Source: Bacillota bacterium (lineage in GTDB: Bacteria; Bacillota; Sulfobacillia; JAJZIM01). Taken from it: 33,639 bases of DNA. Below the pieces are notes generated by a model that did no database searches, had not been told where the DNA came from, and saw only the letters and a program-made list of their open reading frames with translations. Each line of letters begins with the position of its first letter. The first letter of the stretch is position 1. The position numbers and the translations under genes are program-made. Positions 6,010-14,392 of this stretch are shown here, piece after piece. The DNA is taken from positions 1 to 33,639 of the forward strand of contig JAJZIM010000033.1 in assembly GCA_021810565.1 (NCBI GenBank). Reading direction: 5' to 3'.

Positions 6010-7839
6010 ATGAAGCAAGCCCGCGTGCGCTTTCTGCCCGGCGGCCAGGAGGTGGCGTGCCCGTCCGGGGCCACGGTGCGGGAGGCCGCCGCCCTGGCGG
6101 GGCTGGAGGTGGAGGGCCCCTGCGCCGGGCAGGGCACGTGCGGCAAGTGCCGGGTGCGGCTCTCGGACCCGGCGGGGGAGCCTACGACGGCGGAGCGGGA
6201 GCATCTGACCGCGGCGGAACTCGCCCACGGCTACCGCCTGGCCTGCCAGGTGGCGCCCCATGATGGGCTGGTGCGGGTGGAGCTCGGCTGGCGGACCTAC
6301 CGCCCCGAGGGGAAAGTGCTGTTGTCCTGCCGGTCGGGGGAGGTGGCGGTGGATTCGGGCGTCCGGCGGCGCACCGTGGAATTGCCGCCGCCCTCCCTGG
6401 CGGACCAGCGGCCCGACGACCTGCGATTGGCGGCGCAACTGGGCGGCGGGACGATGCTGCCCCGGGAGCTTTTAGGCCGGCTGCCGGGGCTGCTGCGCGG
6501 TGCGGGCATGCGCCTGGCGGTGGTGGAGGACGGGCGGCAGGTCCTGGAGCTTGGTCCTCCGCCCGGGGACGGACTTTGGGGCTTGGCGGCGGACCTGGGC
6601 ACCACCAGCCTGGTGGTGGGACTGTTCGATCTGGAGTCCGGCCGCTCCCTGGGAGTGGCGGCCAGGGGCAACCCTCAGGCGCGCCACGGGGCCGACGTGC
6701 TCTCCCGCATCCAGCAAGCCGGGCGTCCGGGAGGTGCAACCGAGCTGCGCCGCCTGGTCCTGGAGGCGGTGAACGAGCTGGCCAGAGAACTCGCCACGGC
6801 GGCAGGCGGCGTCCCCGAGCGCATCTTCCGAGCGGTGCTGGTGGGCAACACGGCCATGGAGCAACTTTTCTTGGAGGTGGATCCGACCCCCTTGGGGGAG
6901 GCTCCCTATGTGGGGGCGCTGGGCGGCGGGTTCTCCGGCGCCGCCGAAGAGGTGGGGCTGGCCGCGCACCGGCGGGCCAGGGTGCGGGTGTTTCCCACGG
7001 TGGCCGGTTACGTGGGCGGCGATACCGTGGCGATGCTCCTGGCCGCCGGCATGCGTCCCGGTTCCCGAGCGCGCCTGGCGGTGGACGTGGGCACCAACGG
7101 AGAGATGGCCTTGGCCTGGGCGGGAGGGATCCTGACCTGCTCCGCCGCGGCGGGGCCGGCCTTCGAAGGGGCCAACCTGCGGGACGGGATGCGGGCCGAG
7201 CCGGGGGCGGTGGCGGCGGTGCGTCTGACGGACGGCGATCTTAGCTTGCGGGTGCTGGGGGATGTCCCGGTCCGCGGCGTCTGCGGCTCGGGGATCATCG
7301 ACCTTTTGGCGGTTCTGCGCCGGGCGGGGGCAGTGGATGAGACGGGGCGGCTGAGGTCGCCGGGGGAGGTCAGGCTGCCGGCGGGGCTGGCGCGGCGGCT
7401 CATGGAGACGGAGGAGGGACGGGCGTTGCGCCTGGCCGACGGCTCGGTGCGGGACGTGTGCCTGACCCAGGCCGACGTGCGCCAAGTGCAGCTGGCCAAG
7501 GGAGCCATCCAGGCCGGCATCGACCTGCTCCTGCGGGAGGCCGGGCTTGCCCCCTCCGACCTGCGGGAGGTGCTATTGGCTGGGACCTTCGGCAACCACT
7601 TGGACCGCAAAAGCGCCCGGGACCTGGGGCTCTTGCCGCAGGTCCCCTTGGGGCGCATCCGCTTCGTGGGCAACGCAGCCTTCGAGGGGGCGCGCCTGGC
7701 CCTCTTGAACCACCGGATGGAGGAGGAAGCCGACCGCTTGGCGCGCTCCTGTCGCCACTTGGAGCTGTCGGGTCATCCGGGGTTTGAGGAGGCCTTTCTG
7801 GCGGGGATGGCTTTTCCGCCGCTGGAGGCCGGAAGGTGA
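6010..7839 (+). CDS. RACo-type reductive activator of corrinoid protein
   Basis: The 609-aa protein has an N-terminal [2Fe-2S] ferredoxin domain (C38, C44, C47 in CAGQGTCGKC, then LACQ near residue 78), a linker, and a large ASKHA-type ATPase domain. The phosphate motifs are LAADLGTTSLVVGLFD (about 195-210) and VDVGTNGEM (about 359-367), followed by GVCGSGIIDLLA. Proteins of this family reduce cob(II)alamin, formed by accidental oxidation of the methyl carrier, to active cob(I)alamin using ATP. It lies four bases after the THF methyltransferase and completes the usual four-part set: methyltransferase I, corrinoid protein, methyltransferase II, activator. Length and cysteines are normal, so it looks functional. 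Confidence 0.93.
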   Translation: MKQARVRFLPGGQEVACPSGATVREAAALAGLEVEGPCAGQGTCGKCRVRLSDPAGEPTTAEREHLTAAELAHGYRLACQVAPHDGLVRVELGWRTYRPEGKVLLSCRSGEVAVDSGVRRRTVELPPPSLADQRPDDLRLAAQLGGGTMLPRELLGRLPGLLRGAGMRLAVVEDGRQVLELGPPPGDGLWGLAADLGTTSLVVGLFDLESGRSLGVAARGNPQARHGADVLSRIQQAGRPGGATELRRLVLEAVNELARELATAAGGVPERIFRAVLVGNTAMEQLFLEVDPTPLGEAPYVGALGGGFSGAAEEVGLAAHRRARVRVFPTVAGYVGGDTVAMLLAAGMRPGSRARLAVDVGTNGEMALAWAGGILTCSAAAGPAFEGANLRDGMRAEPGAVAAVRLTDGDLSLRVLGDVPVRGVCGSGIIDLLAVLRRAGAVDETGRLRSPGEVRLPAGLARRLMETEEGRALRLADGSVRDVCLTQADVRQVQLAKGAIQAGIDLLLREAGLAPSDLREVLLAGTFGNHLDRKSARDLGLLPQVPLGRIRFVGNAAFEGARLALLNHRMEEEADRLARSCRHLELSGHPGFEEAFLAGMAFPPLEAGR

Positions 7840-7882
7840 GGCGGCGGCCGGGTTGCAGGAGGAGTGAGGGCGCCCGTCATGG

Positions 7883-7915
7883 GAAGGGGGCCGGGGAAGA
7901 TCCCCGGCCCCCTTC
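7883..7915. terminator. bidirectional terminator hairpin
   Basis: A perfect 15-bp stem (7883-7897 with 7901-7915, 3-nt AGA loop) lies between the convergent RACo and DsrE-like genes. The flanks are not T-rich, but stem strength and position suggest it ends transcription in both directions. Confidence 0.75.
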
Positions 7916-7927
7916 GGAGTCGTCCCC

Positions 7928-8353
7928 TCAGGACAGGGTCAGCACCACGTCGGCCTCGGAGGCGATCTCCCGCAGGAAGGTGATGGGACCCATGAACTCG
8001 GCCTCCGGGATGATGTTATCGGAGGTCACCCCGAAGAGCTGGGAGGCCAGGGCGCAGGCATACAGGTGGTAGCGTCCCGTGGCGTGGGCCATGCGCACCC
8101 CGGTGTACAGGTCCTGGAAGCGCAGCTTGGCGGCGATGTCCTTCAGCTCCCGTTCCCGATGCCGGTACACGGTTGGGAAGGGAGCCTCATCCAGGGCGCC
8201 TTGCTTGAGCAGCTCCACCGCCCAGGAGGTCATGAGCATGTGCACCTCGCAGGGCTCCGAGGCGTCGCTGGAGGCCAGCAGGGCGAAACCGATGGAGGTC
8301 AGCATATTGTCCCAGGTGCCCATGCGGCAGATGAGGGCCAGTTTGCGCATCAT
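7928..8353 (-). CDS. DsrE-family protein
   Basis: The 141-aa protein has the DsrE/F-like alpha/beta fold seen in small sulfur-carrier and peroxiredoxin-like proteins. The N-terminal KLALICRMGTWDNMLTSIGFALLAS matches the nucleotide-like first strand-helix. A cysteine at about residue 100 (HLYACALASQLFGV) is in the place of the active cysteine of this superfamily. The function is probably sulfur handling or a regulatory partner; the substrate is unknown. Two adjacent ATGs are possible; I use the first. It lies 22 bases downstream of the symporter gene on the same strand, so both are probably one sigma-54 transcript. Confidence 0.78.
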   Translation of the reverse strand: MMRKLALICRMGTWDNMLTSIGFALLASSDASEPCEVHMLMTSWAVELLKQGALDEAPFPTVYRHRERELKDIAAKLRFQDLYTGVRMAHATGRYHLYACALASQLFGVTSDNIIPEAEFMGPITFLREIASEADVVLTLS

Positions 8354-8375
8354 GCGGCGAGATTCTCCCTGGTGG

Positions 8376-9980
8376 TCAATTGGCTGTCTTCGGGGCCGGC
8401 ACGGCGTAGGTGGAGGTGCGGTCTTCCACCATGGCGATGGCGGCCATGAAGATCCCGAATATGGCCAGGAGGATGGTCAGTCCCAAGAGCCCGATGGGCT
8501 GCACCGCGTGCAGGCCGAAGACGGACACCAAGGTGAACAGCACGAAGATGCCGATGCCGGCCCAGCCCACCCCGCTGAAACGGGAGGCCAGGTTAATCCG
8601 CGCGTTGGGGTTGCCCAGCACCGAGATCAGCACGAAGAGCAGGGTGGCCACGGCGGTGCCCATGTACATGGGATTGATGCCGGCGAAGAAGACGGTGGCC
8701 GAGAAACCGGTGAGGGCGTTCCAGAACAGGCCGGTGGCCACCCCCGCGATCATGGAGACCAGGGTGGCCGCAGGCGTGGCGGCCCGCCACAGCAGGATGG
8801 CGATGGTGGGGGCGAAGATGGCGGCGTTGCGCAGGGTCATGCCGAAGACCATCCACCAGGCCACCAGATCGGGGCGGGTCAGGGCGTAGGCCAGGATGGC
8901 TCCGGCTTGGACGAAGAGGCACCAGCGGCACCAGCGGCGCAGGTCAGGCTGGGAGGCGGTGGAACGCGCCAGGATCCCCAGATCCATCCCCAGGCTGGAG
9001 GCGCCGGAGAACATGAGGGGAGCCGACCAGGTGAGGGCGCCCGCCCACACCCCCATGGTGACGATGATCAGCACCGCCGGCGGCGCATGCAGGATCAGCT
9101 CCCCGAAGGCCACCAGGCCCAGCTTGGCGGTGGGGAAGGCCACCCGGGCGGCCATGCCCATGAACACCGGCAAAGCGGTGAAGAGCACCAGCACCGCGGA
9201 GGCCAGGTAGACTCCCTTGCGCCCCTGGGCCGGATCCTTGCAGGAGCACACCGCCTGGTACTCCACCTGGGCGCTCAGAACGTTGATCATGTCCATGATG
9301 ATCCAGACCACGATGATCCCGATCCCCACGCCCAAGGGGCTGTAGAACTTGGCGGGCATGGCCGTGGTCAGGTGGTGCCAGCCCACATGGGAGACGGCGT
9401 ACACCGTGGCCACCACCAACCCGATGAACATCATGAACAGGTTGGGCACTTGGGTGTAGGCCAGGGCCCAGATGCCGCCGGCGAAGACGTAGGCGATGAT
9501 GATGACGGTGGCGGCCACCAGGGTCAGCCAAAGGGGCCAGCCCAGAAAGACATGGAACAGGGAGGCGGCCACCAGGATGTTGACCATGGCGAAGATGGGG
9601 AAGGTGAAGGCGATGACCAGGGCGGAGATGGCCCGGGCCACCTTGCCGAAGCGGTCCCCGATCAGCCCGGAGTTGGTGATGAACCCAAGCTCCCGGAACG
9701 GGGTCAACAGCAGCAGGGCCACCAGGATGGACATGATGATCACGGCCACTCCGAACCAGAAGGCGGACACCCCGGCCAGAAAAGAGGTCTCCAGCTCCGT
9801 GCCGTAGATCCAGGAACCCCACATGGCGGCCACCAGGAAGAAGACGTAGCCCATGCCGAAGCGGCGCCCGCCGTGGATGAAATGCTCGGCGGCCTGGGCG
9901 CGACGGAAGCCGGCGCGGCCCAGGTAGATCAGAAGCAGTGTGTATATGACCAGCGCCAGGATGGCCAATTCGATGACCAC
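8376..9980 (-). CDS. sodium:solute symporter (SSS family)
   Basis: The 534-aa integral membrane protein has about 13 hydrophobic helices, as usual for SSS transporters. The early AAEHFIHGGRRFGMGYVFFLVAAMWGSWIYGTELE region corresponds to the family's first discontinuous helix and sodium-site area, and GGIWALAYTQVPNLFMMFIGLVVATVYAV matches the conserved GG..A..YTD..Q segment. It would import a small organic solute with Na+. Its neighbours suggest a C1-yielding compound, but that is inference. The start is GTG at 9980, after a purine-rich AGAGGGGTGG. A candidate sigma-54 promoter lies about 170 bases upstream. The long open frame on the opposite strand is a GC-driven shadow. Confidence 0.92.
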   Translation of the reverse strand: MVIELAILALVIYTLLLIYLGRAGFRRAQAAEHFIHGGRRFGMGYVFFLVAAMWGSWIYGTELETSFLAGVSAFWFGVAVIIMSILVALLLLTPFRELGFITNSGLIGDRFGKVARAISALVIAFTFPIFAMVNILVAASLFHVFLGWPLWLTLVAATVIIIAYVFAGGIWALAYTQVPNLFMMFIGLVVATVYAVSHVGWHHLTTAMPAKFYSPLGVGIGIIVVWIIMDMINVLSAQVEYQAVCSCKDPAQGRKGVYLASAVLVLFTALPVFMGMAARVAFPTAKLGLVAFGELILHAPPAVLIIVTMGVWAGALTWSAPLMFSGASSLGMDLGILARSTASQPDLRRWCRWCLFVQAGAILAYALTRPDLVAWWMVFGMTLRNAAIFAPTIAILLWRAATPAATLVSMIAGVATGLFWNALTGFSATVFFAGINPMYMGTAVATLLFVLISVLGNPNARINLASRFSGVGWAGIGIFVLFTLVSVFGLHAVQPIGLLGLTILLAIFGIFMAAIAMVEDRTSTYAVPAPKTAN

Positions 9981-10276
9981 AGAACCACCCCTCTGCCATA
10001 TGTGCGGTGCATGCCTGCCGACGTGCGGTGCGCTGGCGCCCCGGGGAAGGAGATGCCGATATGGTCCGGGAGGGGCGCCGGCTACCGCTGGGCCTGGGCC
10101 TCACCTGCCTTTCGACGTCGGCGGTTGGACCGCCGAACCAAAATAGATGCAATATTCATGCCCATACAAAAGATTGTGTCGAAATTTGTCGGCAACTGAA
10201 AAGGAATGGAAGAGCCGACGTAGAACTTATCTAAGGAGGACACCCCAGGGGTGGACCGGGAAGGAGCATGGAGAAG
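9981..10276. promoter_or_regulatory. divergent regulatory region, locally AT-richer
   Basis: This 0.3-kb gap separates the symporter and the first sigma-54 activator. Its middle (about 10130-10240) is clearly less GC-rich than the surroundings. It holds a minus-strand sigma-54 promoter (10148-10163) and, upstream of it, two TGTCG boxes exactly ten bases apart (10177-10181, 10187-10191), a possible activator site. I could not find a convincing sigma-A promoter for the activator gene itself. Confidence 0.5.
10148..10163 (-). promoter_or_regulatory. sigma-54 promoter of symporter-DsrE
   Basis: On the minus strand the sequence reads GGGCATGAATATTGCA: GG-N10-GC spacing is exact, the -12 TTGCA is consensus, and CATG replaces CACG. 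The start would be about 10136, giving a leader of about 155 bases before the GTG at 9980. Confidence 0.75.
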
Positions 10277-12109
10277 ATGTCGCAAGCTGTCGCCAAGCCG
10301 TCCCGCCCTAACCAGGGCCGGGACGCGCGCCGGCTGCGCCTGACGGACCTGGCCGAGCGGACCAGGGTGTTGGATCCCTCATTTCCCTTGCGGGAGGCGG
10401 CCGAACTCCTGCTGCGGGAGGGGGCGCGCACCCTCCTGGTGGGGGAGCCCGCGGGCGAGATCTTGGGAGTGGTGGACGCCCGCGGGTTGCTGGAAGCCCT
10501 GGTGCAGGGCCGGGATCCGGCGACCCCGGTGCGCGCCGTCATGCGCGCTCCCGGCCAGGTGCTGCCCTTGCCGCTGCCGGAGGCCGGCGTGGAGATCCGG
10601 GGAGACCATCTGGTGCTGACCCGGGGCGGCCGGGAGGCCTCCGTCCTGTGCACCTGCCGCAACTTCCAGGCCGTGTGGAGCGAGTGGGCCAAGCGCGGTC
10701 GGGAATTGGCCGATGTGGCGGCGCTGAACCATGAGCTGGAAGGCATCCTGAGCGCCTCCTACGACGGGGTGATCGTCACCGATGCCGAGCGCTTCCTCCG
10801 GGCCAACGAGAGCTGGCGTCGCATCACCGGTCTGTCGCCGAAGGATCTGGAGGGGAAGCGATGGGCCGAGTTGCCCGACGACGGCCACGTCTGCCTGCGG
10901 GCGGTCAAGGAGGTCTTGTCGGCCGCCCTGGAGCAGGGGCAGCCGGCCACCCGGATGCGCCAAGTGCGTTCGGGCAACGAGATCTACTTCACGGCCAATC
11001 CGATCTTGGATCAGGCGGGACACGTGCTGCGGGTGGTCTGCAACGTGCGGGACGTGACGGAGCTGAACCGGTTGCGGGCGGAGCTGGAGCGGGTGCGCAG
11101 CCTCAGTGAGCGCTACCAGAGCGAGCTGGCGGAGCTTAGGGCCCGCCAGCTGCAGCCGACGGACTTCGTGGCGGAGAGCCGGGCCATGCGGCGGGTTTTG
11201 GACCTGGTCTACCGGGCGGCCAAGGTGGACGCCACGGTGCTGATCGCGGGGGAGTCCGGGGTGGGCAAGGAACTGGTGGCCAAGTTCGTGCACCGGATGT
11301 CCCCTCGTGAAGCCGGTCCCTGCATCTTCATCAACTGCGGCGCGATCCCGGAGACGCTGGTGGAGTCCGAGCTGTTCGGGTACGAGAAGGGTGCCTTCAC
11401 CGGGGCCAACCGCGAGGGAAAGCCGGGGCTGTTCGAGTTGGCCAACCATGGCACCCTGGTGTTGGACGAGGTGTCGGAACTGCCGCTGCCCATGCAGGTG
11501 AAGCTGTTGCGCGCCATCCAGGAGGGAGAGATCTTCCGCATCGGCGGGGTGCGCCCCGTCCGGATCGATCTGCGGCTGGTGGCCTGTACCAATCAGCGGC
11601 TGGAGGAGCGGGTGCGGGAGGGCAAATTCCGCGAAGACCTTTACTGGCGGCTAAACGTCATCCCCTTGGAGGTACCGCCCCTGCGGGATCGCCGGGAGGA
11701 CATCCTACCGCTGTTGAACTTCTTCCTGGGCCGCTTCGGGGAGAAATATGGCGCGGTGAAGCGCCTGGAGATGGACGCTTACCAGTTGTTGGAGAGCTAC
11801 GATTGGCCCGGCAACGTGCGGGAGCTGGAGCATGTGGTGGAGCGCCTGGTGGTGCTGACCCCGGGGGAGGTCATCCGGCGGGAGCACCTACCGGAAAACT
11901 TGGCGATCCAGGAGCGCAAGGCCGACGACTTGGTGACGGTGCGGGGCGTGATGCCCCTGGCCGAGGCCCGGGAGCTTTTGGAGCAAAAGCTGTTGGAGCA
12001 GGCCATGGAAGCCTTCGGGAGCGCACGCCGGGCGGCCCAGGCCCTGGGAGTGGACCATTCCACGGTGGTGCGCCGGCTGAAGCGCCGGCGGGAGGCGGTC
12101 GAGGCGTAG
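10277..12109 (+). CDS. sigma-54-dependent activator (CBS-PAS-AAA+-HTH)
   Basis: The 610-aa enhancer-binding protein has, in order: a CBS-like N-terminal region (about 15-85), a cysteine-containing linker (LCTCRNFQ), a PAS domain (about 150-265), a short coiled linker, the AAA+ domain and a C-terminal helix-turn-helix (ARRAAQALGVDHSTVVRRLK). Walker A GESGVGKE is near residue 325, the sigma-54 contact loop GAFTGA near 371, and Walker B LVLDEVSEL follows. All parts needed to open sigma-54 promoters are present. The CBS and PAS parts suggest a nucleotide, AdoMet-like or redox signal. ATG 10277 is ten bases after AAGGAG; ATG 10268 is too close. It is the likely master activator of the sigma-54 promoters in this window. 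Confidence 0.93.
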   Translation: MSQAVAKPSRPNQGRDARRLRLTDLAERTRVLDPSFPLREAAELLLREGARTLLVGEPAGEILGVVDARGLLEALVQGRDPATPVRAVMRAPGQVLPLPLPEAGVEIRGDHLVLTRGGREASVLCTCRNFQAVWSEWAKRGRELADVAALNHELEGILSASYDGVIVTDAERFLRANESWRRITGLSPKDLEGKRWAELPDDGHVCLRAVKEVLSAALEQGQPATRMRQVRSGNEIYFTANPILDQAGHVLRVVCNVRDVTELNRLRAELERVRSLSERYQSELAELRARQLQPTDFVAESRAMRRVLDLVYRAAKVDATVLIAGESGVGKELVAKFVHRMSPREAGPCIFINCGAIPETLVESELFGYEKGAFTGANREGKPGLFELANHGTLVLDEVSELPLPMQVKLLRAIQEGEIFRIGGVRPVRIDLRLVACTNQRLEERVREGKFREDLYWRLNVIPLEVPPLRDRREDILPLLNFFLGRFGEKYGAVKRLEMDAYQLLESYDWPGNVRELEHVVERLVVLTPGEVIRREHLPENLAIQERKADDLVTVRGVMPLAEARELLEQKLLEQAMEAFGSARRAAQALGVDHSTVVRRLKRRREAVEA

Positions 12110-12121
12110 ATCCTTCGGGTA

Positions 12122-12137
12122 CGGCATGCCCCTTGCA
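12122..12137 (+). promoter_or_regulatory. sigma-54 promoter of unknown-CobW-activator operon
   Basis: CGGCATGCCCCTTGCA has exact GG-N10-GC spacing and a consensus -12 TTGCA; CATG replaces CACG. The start is expected near 12148. It begins 12 bases after the stop of the first activator gene. Confidence 0.75.
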
Positions 12138-12221
12138 TGGAATATCGGTAAGCTTGGCGCCGCTAGACGGACGTCGGTTACCGGTGTCCCAAGGCGCTGC
12201 CGACGGTAAGGAGGTCTGCGC

Positions 12222-13514
12222 ATGGGTTTCGACATCCGTCCGCCCCGTAGGGGCGGGTCCCTGCCGTGTCCGGTGCGGTATGATAACCCCGAGCCGCCGC
12301 CCTTCACGCTCCTGCCGCTGCAAGGCCCGCTCTACGTGCCGGGGTTGCCGGGCTTCGTGGCCGGTGAACAGACCGTGGACGACGAGGGGTTGGTCATTCC
12401 CAAGTTCGACGGGGTGGTGCTGCGGGGCACCAGGGTGGTGCAAGGGCAGGTGGAGATCCCCCCCGGCGGTTTGTGCTACATGGCCGACACCATGCGCAGC
12501 ACCTATCCGGCTGTGGGAGGTTACGACTTCCTCCTGGGACGACGCATCTTCTTTGTGGATTACGACCTGCAGTTGGTGGTACGCGAGGAAGTGGCCGTCA
12601 CCCCCGAGGCGCCGGCGGTGGTGGGCGACGTGGTCTACGTTTTAGGCGCGGCGCCGCGGCATCAGGCGGCCCGCAACGTGGTGGTGCACGCCCGCAGCGT
12701 CAGCGGCATCGATTGGGATTTCGCGGGCATGTCCCCCGTTTCCCTGCCCATGGGCGAGGACAATTGGTTTTCACCGCAGTTCGCCCTGGCCTACAACCAA
12801 GGGAAAGCCACCAAGGTGAGCCCCGAGCGGGTGGAGTTCGAGACTTTGACCGGCATGCATTTGGCGGCCCAGCTGGTGGCCTCCGAACGACTCTTCTACG
12901 GGCGGCTCGAGGACGGTGCGCGCCTGGCTGCGGGGGATGGGCAGCTCGTCGTGCGTCGGGAAGGCGAGGGCTGGGAATTGACCTTCCGCTCGGAGGGGGA
13001 GGAAGTGCGCCGACGCTTCGCTCCTCCCTGGCCCACGGAACTCTTGCCCGAGGATCAGGCGGCGCGCCGCTCTTTGCAGCTGCGCTTCAGCGACGGGGTG
13101 GCCGAGTTGGTGCCGCACCCGGAGGGGCCGCTCCTGCGCCTCTACCGCGGTCTGGAGGAGCTGACCTCGGGGCGGGCGTACCCCCGGGATATGGCTTTCC
13201 ACCTGCACAACGTGTCGTGTCCCATTGGGCACAGCTGGTCCGTGTCGGTGTACAACCCGGTCGGCGTGCGTCTGGGGCCGGGGGAGTCTGTGCAGGGTCC
13301 GGAGGGATACTTCCGCTTGACGGTGGACGAGATCGCGGGGGACCGGGTGCGTTGGCATTTGGAGGATCGCGAGGGCCGGTGCAGTTTGCCCTTGGTCAAA
13401 GCCGGCAATCTGGACACGCTAGTGGGAGCCGGACGGGCGGTGCAGCATCTGTTGGCCCAAGGGGGAGCCAGCGCGGTGCAAGCCATGTACCGCTGGGCGC
13501 AGGAACGACCGTAG
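12222..13514 (+). CDS. unrecognised 430-aa protein
   Basis: I do not recognise this family. The protein is soluble, with no signal peptide, membrane helix or cysteine cluster. Repeated short hydrophobic stretches separated by Gly/Pro (for example VEIPPGGLCYMADTM, VRLGPGESVQG) suggest a beta-rich fold. The C-terminal part has HLHNVSCPIGHSWSVSVYNPVG and a final helix. Codon use looks like that of its neighbours. ATG 12222 follows AAGGAGG, behind a candidate sigma-54 promoter. It is followed within three bases by a CobW-type gene and then a second sigma-54 activator. It is thus part of the same regulon as the methyltransferases and may act in substrate handling or corrinoid/metal supply; this is inference only. 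Confidence 0.85.
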   Translation: MGFDIRPPRRGGSLPCPVRYDNPEPPPFTLLPLQGPLYVPGLPGFVAGEQTVDDEGLVIPKFDGVVLRGTRVVQGQVEIPPGGLCYMADTMRSTYPAVGGYDFLLGRRIFFVDYDLQLVVREEVAVTPEAPAVVGDVVYVLGAAPRHQAARNVVVHARSVSGIDWDFAGMSPVSLPMGEDNWFSPQFALAYNQGKATKVSPERVEFETLTGMHLAAQLVASERLFYGRLEDGARLAAGDGQLVVRREGEGWELTFRSEGEEVRRRFAPPWPTELLPEDQAARRSLQLRFSDGVAELVPHPEGPLLRLYRGLEELTSGRAYPRDMAFHLHNVSCPIGHSWSVSVYNPVGVRLGPGESVQGPEGYFRLTVDEIAGDRVRWHLEDREGRCSLPLVKAGNLDTLVGAGRAVQHLLAQGGASAVQAMYRWAQERP

Positions 13515-13517
13515 GGC

Positions 13518-14392
13518 ATGGAGATCCTGGTGGTGGCGGGTTTCCTGGGGGCGGGCAAGACCACCACGGTGGGTGAACTCCTGCGCCTCGCCGCGGTACG
13601 AGGGGAGCGCACGGCCGTCCTGGTAAACGATTTTGGGCGCGTGGGCATCGATCAGCTGACCCTTGCCGCCACCGGGGTGCCGGTGCGGGCGCTGCCCGCC
13701 GGCTGTGTGTGCTGTACCATGCGGGGGGATCTGGGGCGGGCGTTGGAGGAACTGGCCGCGACGGCGCGACCGGATCGGCTGCTGCTGGAGCCCAGCGGAG
13801 TGGCCGGCCCCGCGGCGCTGTTGGAGGTCTTGGTGCAGGTCGGGAAGGACCTGGGGCGGGTGGACCTCCTGACCGTGGTGGACGCGTCCCGCTACGGCAA
13901 GCTGCCCCCTTCCAGGCGCTGGTGGAGGAAGGGGTGAGCGCGGCGGGGGCGGTGGTCCTGAACCAGGCCGATCGGTGCTCGACGGAAGAACTGGAGGGAC
14001 TGCGCGGGGCGGTGCGGCGGCTGAACGCCCGGGCGCCGGTTTTCGCCGCCGTGCGGGGCCGCATACCGTGGCCAAAGTTTGCCCCGGCGGTGAGCGCACC
14101 GCCGACGACAACGCCAGGGGTGGAGGAGTGGACCTGGGAGGGCGCGGGGCTGCAGGACTTGGAGCGGGTGCGTCGCGTGTTCGGCCGGCTGGCGGCGGGA
14201 GAATGGGGAGCGGTGCTGCGGGCCAAGGGCGTGTTCGCCACCCCCCAGGGAGGCCGCCGGCTGGAGTGGGCGGGTGGCGCCTGAGAGGAGCACACCGCTG
14301 CGACGGACGGATCTTGGTTGACGGTACTGGGCCGCGATCTGCGCAAGGAGGAGTTGGCGGCGTGCCTGGCAAGCGTGGGACGGCACGGGTGA
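13518..14392 (+). pseudogene. CobW/COG0523-type GTPase, frameshifted and with in-frame TGA
   Basis: The N-terminal part (13518-13937) has Walker A GFLGAGKTTT (residues 8-17), the metal-binding AGCVCCTM (C63, C65, C66) and LEPSGVAGP. After VDASRYGKL the frame is lost at a run of five C (13905-13909); one more C would join it to FQALVEEGVSAAGAVVLNQAD, which supplies the GTPase NxxD motif. That second frame then meets a TGA at 14282-14284, but the family-like C-terminal tail LTVLGRDLRKEELAACLA continues in the same frame to a stop at 14390-14392, overlapping the next gene's start. Members deliver metals or help B12 enzymes. Two lesions suggest a pseudogene; a sequencing error at the C run or TGA recoding cannot be excluded. 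Confidence 0.8.

Noticed and set aside
8079-10199. 706-aa open frame antisense to the symporter
   Set aside because: It is composed mostly of Gly, Gln, His, Asp and Glu in low-complexity order, and it mirrors a clear membrane protein. It is a GC-codon shadow.
10177-10260. Sigma-A promoter for the first activator gene
   Set aside because: Several TTGT- and TAGAAC/TTATCT-like hexamers exist, but none has a spacing near 17 bases.
14282-14284. TGA as a selenocysteine codon in the CobW gene
   Set aside because: Kept only as an alternative: there is also a frameshift upstream, the site is not a known cysteine position of the family, and I saw no clear insertion hairpin.
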